Source: Salinimicrobium sp035607535 (GTDB lineage: Bacteria > Bacteroidota > Bacteroidia > Flavobacteriales > Flavobacteriaceae). Taken from it: a stretch of DNA of 64,000 nt. Location of the stretch: positions 1 to 64,000 of the forward strand of contig NZ_JAYDZX010000013.1 in NCBI RefSeq assembly GCF_035607535.1. Reading direction: 5' to 3'. Below, piece after piece: positions 24,531 through 33,107 of the stretch. A model generated the notes under the pieces. The model saw only the letters and a program-made list of their open reading frames with translations, was not told the origin of the DNA and made no database searches. Each line of letters begins with the position of its first letter. The first letter of the stretch is position 1. The translations under genes and the position numbers were made by a program.

Positions 24531-24920
24531 TCAATTTGAACCATCCTCATCCTCTTCCACATCAAACCAATCATCCAGTTCCCTGCGATCCTTTTTGGTA
24601 GGTCTTCCCGTTCCTTTCTTGCGGTAATAATCCTGAGAATATTTGAGAAGTTCTCTTTTCTCCAGCTCTTCCCGGGGAGTGATGTCATTTATGTAAAGGT
24701 TGACCAGCTTAGCGCCTACACGACTTTTTGGAAGATCCAGGACCTCGAGTTCATAATTGATCTGGTTCTTTCTTACAGTCAATTTATCGGCCGCATAGAC
24801 CTCTCTTGAAGGTTTGACAAGTGCACCATTCACTCTTACTTTACCTTGCTTACATGCTTCTGTAGCAATGCTTCGGGTTTTGTAATATCTCACACACCAT
24901 AAAAACTTATCTACTCTCAT
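24531..24920 (-). CDS. S4-domain RNA-binding protein, Hsp15-like
   Basis: A 129-residue basic protein with an S4 domain over about residues 1-60 (MRVDKFLWCVRYYKTRSIATEA, then GKVRVNGALVKPSREV). The S4 fold binds RNA; Hsp15 (HslR) relatives recognise 50S subunits carrying stalled nascent chains. The C-terminal part is charged (KKGTGRPTKKDRRELDD) and acidic at the very end. Family size is normal. It is divergent from the FKBP lipoprotein gene and just upstream of the PyrR-like gene on the same strand, with 37 nt between. Confidence 0.88.
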   Translation of the reverse strand: MRVDKFLWCVRYYKTRSIATEACKQGKVRVNGALVKPSREVYAADKLTVRKNQINYELEVLDLPKSRVGAKLVNLYINDITPREELEKRELLKYSQDYYRKKGTGRPTKKDRRELDDWFDVEEDEDGSN

Positions 24921-24951
24921 ATTTGTACAGTAAAAATCTGTCGTTCTTCAG

Positions 24952-24959
24952 CAAAAATA
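24952..24959 (-). promoter_or_regulatory. -7 element of the S4 protein gene
   Basis: TATTTTTG on the minus strand, 31 nt ahead of the ATG at 24920. Confidence 0.5.
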
Positions 24960-24997
24960 CAAGAATATTGTATCTTGCGGCCCTAAATTACCTATTG

Positions 24998-25903
24998 ATG
25001 AAACTGAACAAGTTCTTGTTATTATATCTTTTTTTAGCTGCTTTTGCCATTTCGTGTGATAAAGATGATGATGATCCTGAAGTTGTCCCTCCAAGAGACC
25101 GGGGAGAACAGGAGATCGCCGATCAGGCAGCATTAGAGGAATACTTAAAGACGCATTTTTACAACTACGAAGAGTTTGAAAATCCTCCTGCAGGTTTCGA
25201 TTACAGGATCCAGATCGACACCATCAATGAAGCTAATGCCGATAAAATTCCTTTGAGTTCCTCACCGCTTTTAATGCCTAAGACTTTTACATATGAAGAT
25301 GTAGAGTACACTTTATATGTTCTGAAGGTAAGAGAAGGTGCAGCGGAGCAGCCTCAGCCAAAATTCAGTGACTCTACCTATGTTGCTTATGAAGGGGAGC
25401 TGCTCAACAGAACGACCTTTGATTCTTCTGAGAGTCCTGTATGGTTTGACCTTACCCGCACTATAGCAGGCTTTGGACAGGGGTTAACTGAATTCAGAGG
25501 TGCATCGGGTTTTGAGATATTATCCGACAATACAGTTCAATGGAACGATGATTATGGGATAGGAGCTATTTTTATGCCTTCAGGTCTTGGCTATTTTAGT
25601 TCCTTCCAGCAGGGAATCCCCACTTACAGTCCGTTGGTGTTTACGTTTCACCTTTATGCTGTGAATGAAGCCGATCATGATCAGGATGGGGTTCCTTCAT
25701 GGAGAGAAGATCTAAACGGGAACCAGAGATTACTTGATGATAATACAGATGGGGATAACTCTCCAAATTATCTGGATAGGGATGACGACGGGGATTTTAT
25801 TCCAACCTGGGAAGAAATTTCAGATGAAGACGGAAATATTATTTTTCCATATCCCGATGCCGACAACGATGGCACTCCGGATTATCTGGATATAAACAAC
25901 TAA
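24998..25903 (+). CDS. FKBP-type peptidylprolyl isomerase lipoprotein with calcium-type repeats
   Basis: A 301-residue lipoprotein with lipobox Cys20 followed by DKDDDD. An FKBP-like domain spans about 105-220 (DSTYVAYEGELLNRTTFDSS, then AGFGQGLTEF and AIFMPSGLGYF). The C-terminal 70 residues hold aspartate-rich, thrombospondin type 3-like calcium-binding repeats (DHDQDGVPSWREDLNGN, NTDGDNSPNYLDRDDDGD, DADNDGTPDYLD). It probably assists folding at the outer-membrane or cell surface. ATG 24998 is preferred; the in-frame ATG at 24923 overlaps the divergent promoter. A strong bidirectional terminator begins at its stop codon. Confidence 0.88.
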   Translation: MKLNKFLLLYLFLAAFAISCDKDDDDPEVVPPRDRGEQEIADQAALEEYLKTHFYNYEEFENPPAGFDYRIQIDTINEANADKIPLSSSPLLMPKTFTYEDVEYTLYVLKVREGAAEQPQPKFSDSTYVAYEGELLNRTTFDSSESPVWFDLTRTIAGFGQGLTEFRGASGFEILSDNTVQWNDDYGIGAIFMPSGLGYFSSFQQGIPTYSPLVFTFHLYAVNEADHDQDGVPSWREDLNGNQRLLDDNTDGDNSPNYLDRDDDGDFIPTWEEISDEDGNIIFPYPDADNDGTPDYLDINN

Positions 25904-25929
25904 AAAAAGCCCCGGAAAGGGGCTTTTTT
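25903..25929. terminator. Bidirectional terminator between convergent genes
   Basis: AAAAAAGCCCC and GGGGCTTTTTT arms around GGAAA, with A- and T-runs on either side, serving the FKBP gene and the convergent barrel gene. Confidence 0.9.
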
Positions 25930-25949
25930 GATGCTTATAAAAAAGGGTT

Positions 25950-26555
25950 TTAAAGACTAAGGGAAAGTCCAAAGATGATCTGGCTGGGACGGGTATCTAC
26001 GCGTTCTGGACCCTGGCCGCCATCAAGGCTCATAAATTCGGCTTCATTCTCTTTAAGCGCACGTTCATATCTCACATCCAGGCCAAGTTTTCCTAACTGA
26101 ATTCCTGCGCCCAATTGTGCACCTATAGTGAACTCATTTTGAACATCTCCCAGTTCAAAACCTTCAAAATCGTTGTCCATAATGTATTGCAGACTTGGTC
26201 CCGCAAATAATCTCACAGGCCCAAAAACCCTGGTGCCTAATAGAATTGGAAGATCAATTTTCGACAGATCATAATCAGACTCCTGCTGGTTGAATTGATA
26301 GGTGCTTTTTGTAGTGGTATAAACGAGCTCCGGTCTTAAGAAGAAGCCAAGAATATTGGCCTCATAAAAAACCCCAAAGTGATAGCCCATTTTACTTTCT
26401 CCACCTTTCAGGACATCCTCACCGGCGCCCGTAAAATCAGAATAGGTCATTTCCCCATTATCGGCGTAGTTAAGACCTCCTTTAAGACCAAAGCCGCTCT
26501 GGGCCATTGCTGCTGATGTTGCCGTCATCATAAAGATCAGTAGGTACTTTTTCAT
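25950..26555 (-). CDS. Outer-membrane beta-barrel protein (PorT-type family)
   Basis: A 201-residue secreted protein. The signal peptide (about 1-18, ending AMAQ) is followed by SGFGLKGGLNYADNGE, typical of the small 8-strand porin-like beta-barrel proteins of Bacteroidota (outer-membrane beta-barrel/PorT family). Alternating hydrophobic strands run to the end, where QIIFGLSLSL gives the terminal barrel strand. Function is not known and ligand channels are usually not formed. It is preceded upstream by a CAAAAATG palindrome that ends the transketolase transcript. Confidence 0.85.
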   Translation of the reverse strand: MKKYLLIFMMTATSAAMAQSGFGLKGGLNYADNGEMTYSDFTGAGEDVLKGGESKMGYHFGVFYEANILGFFLRPELVYTTTKSTYQFNQQESDYDLSKIDLPILLGTRVFGPVRLFAGPSLQYIMDNDFEGFELGDVQNEFTIGAQLGAGIQLGKLGLDVRYERALKENEAEFMSLDGGQGPERVDTRPSQIIFGLSLSL

Positions 26556-26616
26556 AAAAGATTTGTTTTAGTTCCTAATTTAAACGCTGTAAGTGCTGAA
26601 ATATTTGCTGAAAAAG

Positions 26617-26651
26617 AAAGCCTCTCAAAAATGTCATTTTTGAGAGGCTTT
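26617..26651 (-). terminator. Transketolase terminator, CAAAAATG palindrome copy
   Basis: Perfect 17-bp arms (26617-26633 and 26635-26651): outer AAAGCCTCT and core CAAAAATG-T-CATTTTTG. It lies 23 nt beyond the stop codon of the transketolase C-terminal subunit. Confidence 0.85.
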
Positions 26652-26673
26652 ATATGCTCCTGTTTTTCGGAAC

Positions 26674-27627
26674 TTATTTTCTTTTGATCACCTTTTCTAC
26701 AGCCCTGATAATTGCCGCAGCATTTAAGCCATACTTTTCCATAAGTTGCTCGGGAGTTCCACTTTCTCCAAAAGTGTCCATAGTTGCAACAAATTCCTGT
26801 GGTGCAGGGTGATTTTGAACCAGGGTGCGGGATACGCTTTCTCCAAGCCCTCCAAGGAAGTTGTGCTCTTCGGCGGTAACCACGCAACCTGTCTTTCCAA
26901 CCGAAGCCAAAATAGCTGCCTCATCAAGAGGTTTGATGGTGTGGATATTGATCACTTCAGCCGAAACTCCTTTCTCCTCCAGTTCCTCTGCGGCCTGTAG
27001 TGCTTCCCATACCAAATGTCCGGTGGCGATTATGGTCACGTCTGTTCCTTCATTTAGAAGAACGGCTTTTCCTACTTCAAACTTCTGGTCTTCAGGAGTG
27101 AAGTTTGCAACTTTTGGCCTTCCGAAGCGAAGGTAGACCGGCCCATGATGCTCTGCGATGGCGATAGTGGCTGCTTTTGTCTGATTGTAATCGCAGGTAT
27201 TGATCACAGTCATACCTGGCAACATCTTCATCAAACCTATATCTTCAAGGATCTGGTGAGTCGCCCCGTCTTCCCCAAGAGTAAGTCCTGCGTGGGATGC
27301 ACAGATCTTCACATTTTTGTCTGAATATGCAATAGATTGTCTTATCTGGTCATAAACCCTTCCGGTAGAGAAGTTGGCAAAAGTTCCTGTAAAAGGAATC
27401 TTTCCGCCTATGGTCATTCCTGCTGCAATCCCCATCATGTTGGCTTCAGCGATCCCTACCTGGAAAAATCTTTCGGGATTTTCATCAATGAAATCCTGCA
27501 TTTTTAGCGAACCAACAAGATCGGCACAGAGTGCAACTACGTTGGGATTAGTCCTTCCCAATTCAGTAAGTCCGGCTCCAAAACCAGATCGGGTATCTTT
27601 TTTTCCTGTATCTGTATATCTTTTCAT
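26674..27627 (-). CDS. Transketolase, C-terminal subunit
   Basis: A 317-residue protein holding the pyrimidine-binding and C-terminal transketolase domains. GIAEANMMGIAAG contains the catalytic thiamine-activating Glu (near residue 59). The Pyr domain runs to about 180, with GLTLGEDGATHQILEDIG, and the final domain has VVTAEEHNFLGGLGE. With the N-terminal subunit encoded 19 nt upstream, it forms a complete transketolase that transfers two-carbon units in the non-oxidative pentose phosphate pathway. Splitting into two genes is common among bacteria of this phylum. It is co-transcribed with the upstream subunit. Confidence 0.93.
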   Translation of the reverse strand: MKRYTDTGKKDTRSGFGAGLTELGRTNPNVVALCADLVGSLKMQDFIDENPERFFQVGIAEANMMGIAAGMTIGGKIPFTGTFANFSTGRVYDQIRQSIAYSDKNVKICASHAGLTLGEDGATHQILEDIGLMKMLPGMTVINTCDYNQTKAATIAIAEHHGPVYLRFGRPKVANFTPEDQKFEVGKAVLLNEGTDVTIIATGHLVWEALQAAEELEEKGVSAEVINIHTIKPLDEAAILASVGKTGCVVTAEEHNFLGGLGESVSRTLVQNHPAPQEFVATMDTFGESGTPEQLMEKYGLNAAAIIRAVEKVIKRK

Positions 27628-27646
27628 TTCTTTCTTGTGTGGGAGA

Positions 27647-28492
27647 TTAATAATCGCCTAAGGTTTCAGGGTTTTGTGCAAGTGCTTTTTCCAATTGCTC
27701 ATCGTTTGGAGCAACGCCGTGCCATTTGTGGCTTCCCATCATGAAATCCACCCCGTGGCCCATTTCCGTATTCATTATAATACAAACCGGTTTTCCCTTT
27801 CCGGTTCGGCTTTTAGCTTCCTTTAGGCCTTCCTGCACTTCGGGGATGCTGTTGCCGTTCTTGATCTCCAGCACATCCCACCCAAAAGCTTCAAATTTTG
27901 CAGTAAGATCGCCCATTGGTAGTACATCATCTGTACAACCGTCTATTTGCTGAAAATTTCGGTCTACAGTAGCGATAAGATTGTCAACTTTCTTGGCAGC
28001 CGCATACATGATGGCTTCCCAGTTTTGTCCTTCCTGAAGTTCTCCATCCCCATGAAGGGAGTAAACCAGATGGTCATCTCCATTGAGTTTTTTTGTATTT
28101 GCAGCACCAATGGCTACAGAAAGACCCTGTCCCAAAGACCCTGAAGCCACCCTTACTCCGGGTAGACCTTCATGAGTGGTAGGATGTCCCTGCAGGCGGG
28201 AATCAATAAGTCGAAAAGTGTTTAGCTCCTCAACTGGGAAATAACCGCTACGGGCAAGAACGCTGTAAAAAACAGGGGAGATGTGACCGTTGGAAAGAAA
28301 GAACAGGTCCTCTCCAATTCCATCCATGTCAAAGCCTTCTTTTCTTTGCATCACTTCCTGGTAGAGAACAGTGAAAAATTCGGCACAGCCCAATGATCCC
28401 CCGGGATGCCCCGAATTCACCTTATGAACCTGCCTCAAAATGTCTCTTCTCACCTGAGTGACAAAATCTTCTAGTTGTTGTGTGTTTGGCAT
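27647..28492 (-). CDS. Transketolase, N-terminal subunit
   Basis: A 281-residue thiamine diphosphate-binding half of transketolase. HKVNSGHPGGSLGCAEFF holds the conserved His/Gly loop, GSLGQGLSVAIG the phosphate-contact region, and GDGELQEGQNWEA the TPP/metal motif (GDG...N). It ends near the expected domain boundary and is followed after 19 nt by the C-terminal subunit, so the two work as one enzyme. A -7 element is 22 nt ahead of the ATG, making a two-gene operon closed by the palindrome at 26617. Confidence 0.93.
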   Translation of the reverse strand: MPNTQQLEDFVTQVRRDILRQVHKVNSGHPGGSLGCAEFFTVLYQEVMQRKEGFDMDGIGEDLFFLSNGHISPVFYSVLARSGYFPVEELNTFRLIDSRLQGHPTTHEGLPGVRVASGSLGQGLSVAIGAANTKKLNGDDHLVYSLHGDGELQEGQNWEAIMYAAAKKVDNLIATVDRNFQQIDGCTDDVLPMGDLTAKFEAFGWDVLEIKNGNSIPEVQEGLKEAKSRTGKGKPVCIIMNTEMGHGVDFMMGSHKWHGVAPNDEQLEKALAQNPETLGDY

Positions 28493-28514
28493 CTGGTTTT
28501 AATTAAATGTGATG

Positions 28515-28522
28515 CAAAAATA
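28515..28522 (-). promoter_or_regulatory. Transketolase operon -7 element
   Basis: TATTTTTG on the minus strand, 22 nt ahead of the ATG at 28492. The rest of the gap to 28769 shows no gene. Confidence 0.55.
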
Positions 28523-28769
28523 CTATTTTATCAATGCTTTGGAAATCAACCTGCCTCAATTCTTATCAAAAGCTGTTAACAGTTGATGGAAAGGTTAAAA
28601 AGGGATTAGTGAATTGGGGATTTGAGAAGGTAGTTGAGACTTTTGGGATATTTCTATTCCTAAAAGTTTGTACAATTTTCTGAAAATAAAGAAAGTGAGT
28701 CTGGGGAATTTCCTAATCCTCGATGATTTTTGATTTGAACTTAGGAGCCGCTAGAAAATTTTTCTGAAC

Positions 28770-28797
28770 ACTGCCCACTGACCACTGACCACTAAAA
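28770..28797. repeat. Short heptamer repeat
   Basis: Four in-register heptamers ACTGCCC, ACTGACC, ACTGACC and ACTAAAA just before the tgt promoter. The last two are identical to the end of the array at 13479-13492. Confidence 0.75.
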
Positions 28798-28802
28798 ATA
28801 AC

Positions 28803-28810
28803 TATCTTTG
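28803..28810 (+). promoter_or_regulatory. tgt -7 element
   Basis: TATCTTTG directly after the heptamer repeat, 18 nt ahead of the tgt ATG. Confidence 0.55.
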
Positions 28811-28828
28811 CGCCCATTAAAATCTCCT

Positions 28829-29959
28829 ATGAAATTTGAATTAGCAGTGAATGATCCCGGCAGCGGTGCCAGGGCGGGAATTATAACTACAGATCACGGA
28901 ACCATTGAAACTCCCATCTTTATGCCGGTGGGAACGGTGGCTTCGGTTAAGGGAATAAGCCAGAAAGATCTTAAGGAACAGGTGAATCCCGATATCATCC
29001 TTGGGAACACCTATCACCTTTATCTAAGACCTCAGACCGAGATCCTGAAAAAGGCCGGCGGACTTCATAAATTTATGAACTGGGACCGCAATATTTTGAC
29101 CGATAGCGGGGGCTACCAGGTCTATTCCCTTTCGGAAAGAAGAAAGATCAAGGAAGAAGGAGTCCGGTTCAAATCTCACATTGACGGTTCTTACCACAAT
29201 TTCACTCCCGAAAATGTAATGGAGATACAGCGTCTTATTGGCGCAGACATTATCATGGCCTTCGATGAGTGTACCCCCTATCCATGCGATTACGAGTACG
29301 CTAAAAACTCTATGCACCGTACACATCGCTGGCTGGACCGCTGTATTACCCATCTCGATAAAACCCCACCGGAATATGGCTATTCGCAAACTCTCTTTCC
29401 TATTGTGCAGGGCAGTACTTACAAGGATCTAAGAGAGCAATCTGCCGAGTACATTGCCAATGCAGGGGCAGAAGGAAACGCTATCGGCGGACTTTCAGTA
29501 GGGGAGCCTGCCGAAGAAATGTATGCCATGACCGAAGTAGTGACGAATATCCTTCCGAAGGAAAAACCCCGCTACTTAATGGGCGTAGGCACCCCAATAA
29601 ATATTCTGGAAAATATTGCACTGGGAGTTGATATGTTTGATTGCGTTATGCCCACGAGAAATGCACGTAACGGAATGCTTTTTACAGCACAGGGAACCAT
29701 CAACATAAAGAACAAAAAATGGGAAGATGATTTCTCACCTATAGATGAGTCCGGTGCTACGTATGTGGATACTTTTTATACAAAGGCTTATTTAAGACAC
29801 CTGTTTACCGTCAATGAAATGCTTGGCAAGCAAATTGCAACCATGCACAATCTTGGCTTCTACCTCTGGTTGGTTCGTGAGGCCAGAAAACATATCTTAG
29901 CCGGGGATTTTGCTTCCTGGAAAAATATGATGGTACAGCAAATGAACAAACGCCTCTAA
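28829..29959 (+). CDS. tgt: Queuine/preQ1 tRNA-ribosyltransferase
   Basis: A 376-residue TIM-barrel enzyme that exchanges the wobble guanine of GUN-anticodon tRNAs for preQ1. FELAVNDPGSGARAG opens the protein, the catalytic Asp lies in NILTDSGGYQVYSL (near residue 90), and MAFDECTPYPC and FDCVMPTRNARNG hold the nucleophile region and substrate loop. The zinc-site segment typical of the family lies near the C-terminus (ATYVDTFYTKAYLRHLF). ATG 28829 is preferred to an in-frame codon at 28808 that lies inside the promoter. The LptF/LptG-type permease gene begins 2 nt after its stop. Confidence 0.95.
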   Translation: MKFELAVNDPGSGARAGIITTDHGTIETPIFMPVGTVASVKGISQKDLKEQVNPDIILGNTYHLYLRPQTEILKKAGGLHKFMNWDRNILTDSGGYQVYSLSERRKIKEEGVRFKSHIDGSYHNFTPENVMEIQRLIGADIIMAFDECTPYPCDYEYAKNSMHRTHRWLDRCITHLDKTPPEYGYSQTLFPIVQGSTYKDLREQSAEYIANAGAEGNAIGGLSVGEPAEEMYAMTEVVTNILPKEKPRYLMGVGTPINILENIALGVDMFDCVMPTRNARNGMLFTAQGTINIKNKKWEDDFSPIDESGATYVDTFYTKAYLRHLFTVNEMLGKQIATMHNLGFYLWLVREARKHILAGDFASWKNMMVQQMNKRL

Positions 29960-29960
29960 G

Positions 29961-31037
29961 TTGAAGATCCTTGATTGGTACATATTAAAGCGATATCTGG
30001 GGACATTTATTTTAATGTTGCTCCTGTTCATACCTATTGGTATAACAGTTAACCTGGCCGAAAAGATCGACAAGATCCTGGAGAATGAAGTGCCTTTTTG
30101 GGAGGTTGTCAATTATTACATTGACTTTACAATCTACTTTGCCAATCTGCTTTTTCCGCTTTTCCTTTTCCTTTCTGTGATCTGGTTCACTTCAAAGCTG
30201 GCACAGAACACCGAAATTATTGCTTTTTTGAGTAGCGGGGTTTCCTTTTGGAGATTCCTGCGTCCTTATATAATAGGTTCAACGATAGTTTGTGCGGCGG
30301 CATTGATCCTGGGAATGTATCTTGCTCCCAGTGCCAGTAAGGGATTTAATGAATTCAAATACACTTACCTTAAAAGAGGTAGTGAGGTTCAGGAAACCAG
30401 TGATGTTTACAGGCAGATCAATGAGAATGAATTTATCTATGCTTCTCACTTTCAGCCCAGGATCAATTCGGCTCAAAACTTCACACTTGAACATTTTGAG
30501 GGCAATGAAATGAAGTTCAAGATAAGTGCTTCCCGGTTAAAGTTCAATGAAGAGGACACCACCTATACCCTCACCAATTATACTAAAAGGATCATTGGGG
30601 AAGAAGGGGATGAAGTAATTTCTGAAATTAAAAAAGATACTGTCCTTCCTTTTGAATTTAACGATCTCACTCCGGTTTCTTATATGGCCGAAACCCTGAA
30701 TTATGATGAGCTCGAAGCCTTTATCGAACAGGAGAAGCGTCGCGGTTCGGGCAACATTAACCGCTACAAAGTTGTGGCGTATAAACGCTGGAGCCTTCCT
30801 GTCTCTGCTTATATCCTTACCATTATTGCCGTTGCGGTATCTTCCATGAAACGCCGCGGTGGGATGGGAGTGAATCTCGCCCTGGGAATTAGTCTTGCCT
30901 TTGTCTTTATATTTATGGATAAGGTGTTTGGAACTATTGCTGAACAAAGTACTTTTTCTCCTCTTATTGCGGTGTGGTTTCCAAATATCTTCTTCGGAAT
31001 TTTAGCAATTTATTTGCTTTGGAATGCTAAACGATAA
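29961..31037 (+). CDS. LptF/LptG-family permease (YjgP/YjgQ)
   Basis: A 358-residue inner-membrane protein with three N-terminal transmembrane segments, a central periplasmic jellyroll-like domain (about 135-260) and three C-terminal segments. This is the layout of LptF and LptG, which with LptB extract lipopolysaccharide from the inner membrane. The N-terminal MKILDWYILKRYLGTF is the family start; it uses TTG at 29961, 1 nt after the tgt stop, so translation is likely coupled. The 3' end overlaps the EamA gene by 14 bp. Whether it is the F or G subunit is not decided here. Confidence 0.9.
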   Translation: MKILDWYILKRYLGTFILMLLLFIPIGITVNLAEKIDKILENEVPFWEVVNYYIDFTIYFANLLFPLFLFLSVIWFTSKLAQNTEIIAFLSSGVSFWRFLRPYIIGSTIVCAAALILGMYLAPSASKGFNEFKYTYLKRGSEVQETSDVYRQINENEFIYASHFQPRINSAQNFTLEHFEGNEMKFKISASRLKFNEEDTTYTLTNYTKRIIGEEGDEVISEIKKDTVLPFEFNDLTPVSYMAETLNYDELEAFIEQEKRRGSGNINRYKVVAYKRWSLPVSAYILTIIAVAVSSMKRRGGMGVNLALGISLAFVFIFMDKVFGTIAEQSTFSPLIAVWFPNIFFGILAIYLLWNAKR

Positions 31038-31941
31038 AGTTAAGTCCTATCTCCATTTTCACTTGATCGTGTTTATTTGGGGATTTACGGCAGTGCTGGG
31101 TGCTTTGATCACGTTGGATGCCGTGCCGCTGGTATGGTACCGCATGTTGCTTGCGAGCGTCTTTATTCTACTTTGGATAAAGTGGAAAAAAAAGAACCTG
31201 CGGCTGGGACCAAAGCGGGTGCTGGTAATGATCATTGCGGGTGTAGTGATCGCACTGCATTGGCTCACTTTCTTTGGTGCAATTAAAGTGTCAAATGTTT
31301 CGATCACTTTGGCGCTACTATCAACAGGAGCTTTTTTTACCTCAATTCTTGAGCCCATATTTTATAAGCGAAAGGTGATCTGGTATGAGATCCTTTTCGG
31401 ATTGATTGTGATTCTGGGCCTGTATATCATTTTTAAGGTAGAGACTGAATATGTTCTCGGAATCCTGCTGGCTTTGATCTCTGCATTTCTTTCAGCAGTT
31501 TTTTCTTTGATCAATGGAAAACTGGCCAAAAAAGAAGATGCTTCTGTCATCTCATTTTACGAACTACTTACCGGGGCTGCGGCTATAAGTCTTTACCTGC
31601 TGGTTCTTTCCTTTTTGGGGGATGGAGGTTTCAACTTCAATTTCTTTAATATTTCGGCAGAAGACTGGATGTGGCTCTTCATTCTAGCTTCTGTTTGTAC
31701 TGCTTATGCTTTTATCGCTTCAGTAGCGGTAATGCGGCACTTAAGTCCGTATACTATCATGCTTACCATCAACATGGAACCTGTCTATGGAATTCTTCTG
31801 GCTTTCTGGGTTTTTGGAAGTGACGAGGCCATGGCTCCCGGCTTCTATTACGGGGCGGCTATTATACTTACGACGGTTATCCTGAATGGCTTTCTCAAGA
31901 CAAGGAGAAAATTTAAAAAACAGCCGAAAGCTACCTCTTAA
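31024..31941 (+). CDS. EamA/DMT-superfamily transporter
   Basis: A 305-residue inner-membrane protein with ten predicted transmembrane segments in two EamA repeats. The first repeat starts near FHLIVFIWGFTAVLGALI, and the second is around GILLALISAFLSAVFSLINGK. The family exports or imports small metabolites of varied kinds; the substrate is unknown. A basic C-terminal tail (KTRRKFKKQPK) is cytoplasmic. It overlaps the LptF/LptG gene by 14 bp and is therefore in the same operon as tgt. accA follows from its own promoter. Confidence 0.9.
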   Translation: MLNDKVKSYLHFHLIVFIWGFTAVLGALITLDAVPLVWYRMLLASVFILLWIKWKKKNLRLGPKRVLVMIIAGVVIALHWLTFFGAIKVSNVSITLALLSTGAFFTSILEPIFYKRKVIWYEILFGLIVILGLYIIFKVETEYVLGILLALISAFLSAVFSLINGKLAKKEDASVISFYELLTGAAAISLYLLVLSFLGDGGFNFNFFNISAEDWMWLFILASVCTAYAFIASVAVMRHLSPYTIMLTINMEPVYGILLAFWVFGSDEAMAPGFYYGAAIILTTVILNGFLKTRRKFKKQPKATS

Positions 31942-31947
31942 GTTTCT

Positions 31948-31955
31948 TATATTTG
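31948..31955 (+). promoter_or_regulatory. accA -7 element
   Basis: TATATTTG, 31 nt ahead of the accA ATG and just after the EamA stop codon. Confidence 0.6.
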
Positions 31956-31986
31956 TAAGCTAATTTAAAACAACCCATAACTCATT

Positions 31987-32940
31987 ATGGAATATTTAGA
32001 CTTTGAATTACCTATAAAGGAGTTGGAAGAACAATATCAAAAAGCCTGTGCCATAGGTCAGGAAAGTGATGTTGATGTTACGGCGACCTGCCGTCAAATT
32101 GAAAAAAGACTTAACGAGACCAAAAAAGAAATTTATAAGAACCTAACTGCCTGGCAGAGGGTTCAGCTTTCCCGGCACCCTAACCGGCCATATACTCTCG
32201 ATTATATCAATGCGATATGTGGAGATACTTTCCTGGAATTACATGGAGACCGGAATGTAAAAGATGACAAGGCGATGATAGGTGGCCTTGGAAAAATCGG
32301 GGATCAAAGCTATATGTTCGTTGGTCAGCAAAAAGGGTACAATACCAAAACCCGACAATACCGCAATTTTGGGATGGCAAATCCTGAAGGTTACCGCAAG
32401 GCACTACGCCTTATGAAGTCTGCGGAAAAATTTGGTATTCCGGTAGTGACTTTTGTGGATACTCCCGGAGCTTATCCCGGCCTGGAAGCTGAAGAACGCG
32501 GACAAGGAGAAGCCATTGCCCGAAACATTCTCGAAATGACCCGCCTAAAAGTGCCGATTATTGTGGTGATCATTGGAGAGGGAGCCAGCGGTGGAGCCCT
32601 GGGAATTGGAGTAGGTGATAAGGTACTTATGCTTGAAAACACCTGGTATTCTGTGATCTCGCCGGAATCCTGTTCTTCGATCCTTTGGAGAAGCTGGGAG
32701 TACAAGGAAAGAGCAGCCGATGCGTTAAAGCTAACTGCCAAGGATATGAAAAAGCAAAAGCTTATCGATGAGATCGTTAAAGAACCATTGGGTGGAGCAC
32801 ATAGCAACAGGGAAATGACCTTTGACATTGTAAAGAATGCCATTTCTGAAGCTTATGGGGAATTCAAAAACTTATCACCAGAAGAATTGGTGAAAAAGCG
32901 AATGAATAAATATTCCGATATGGGTGTCTTTAAAGGGTAA
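31987..32940 (+). CDS. accA: Acetyl-CoA carboxylase carboxyltransferase subunit alpha
   Basis: A 317-residue subunit that, with AccD, transfers the carboxyl group from carboxybiotin to acetyl-CoA, the first step of fatty-acid synthesis. It opens with LDFELPIKELEEQYQ. Family motifs are HPNRPYTLDYI, ELHGDRNVKDD, TFVDTPGAYPGLEAEERGQ and GEGASGGALGIGVGD (crotonase-like oxyanion glycines), with SPESCSSILWR later. Length is standard. It is transcribed from its own promoter and ends with a strong terminator. accD is not in the window. Confidence 0.96.
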   Translation: MEYLDFELPIKELEEQYQKACAIGQESDVDVTATCRQIEKRLNETKKEIYKNLTAWQRVQLSRHPNRPYTLDYINAICGDTFLELHGDRNVKDDKAMIGGLGKIGDQSYMFVGQQKGYNTKTRQYRNFGMANPEGYRKALRLMKSAEKFGIPVVTFVDTPGAYPGLEAEERGQGEAIARNILEMTRLKVPIIVVIIGEGASGGALGIGVGDKVLMLENTWYSVISPESCSSILWRSWEYKERAADALKLTAKDMKKQKLIDEIVKEPLGGAHSNREMTFDIVKNAISEAYGEFKNLSPEELVKKRMNKYSDMGVFKG

Positions 32941-32961
32941 TCTCTTAGTATATAAGAAGGC

Positions 32962-32995
32962 AAAAAATCCGAAGGGTTTCTCTTCGGATTTTTTT
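32962..32995 (+). terminator. accA terminator
   Basis: AATCCGAAG and CTTCGGATT arms around GGTTTCT, then a T-run to 32995. Confidence 0.85.
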
Positions 32996-33095
32996 GGCCT
33001 TATCAACAAATAATTAAAGTTTTCAACAGTTAAAATGTTCATAAACTGTGAACTAAGTAGAAGGCTTTGCAGTAACCTTCTAAACTCTATTTTTC

Positions 33096-33103
33096 TACTT
33101 TCG
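33096..33103 (+). promoter_or_regulatory. Putative dnaB -7 element
   Basis: TACTTTCG differs from TAnnTTTG at one position and ends 4 nt before the dnaB ATG, a leaderless arrangement. Confidence 0.45.
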
Positions 33104-33107
33104 TAAC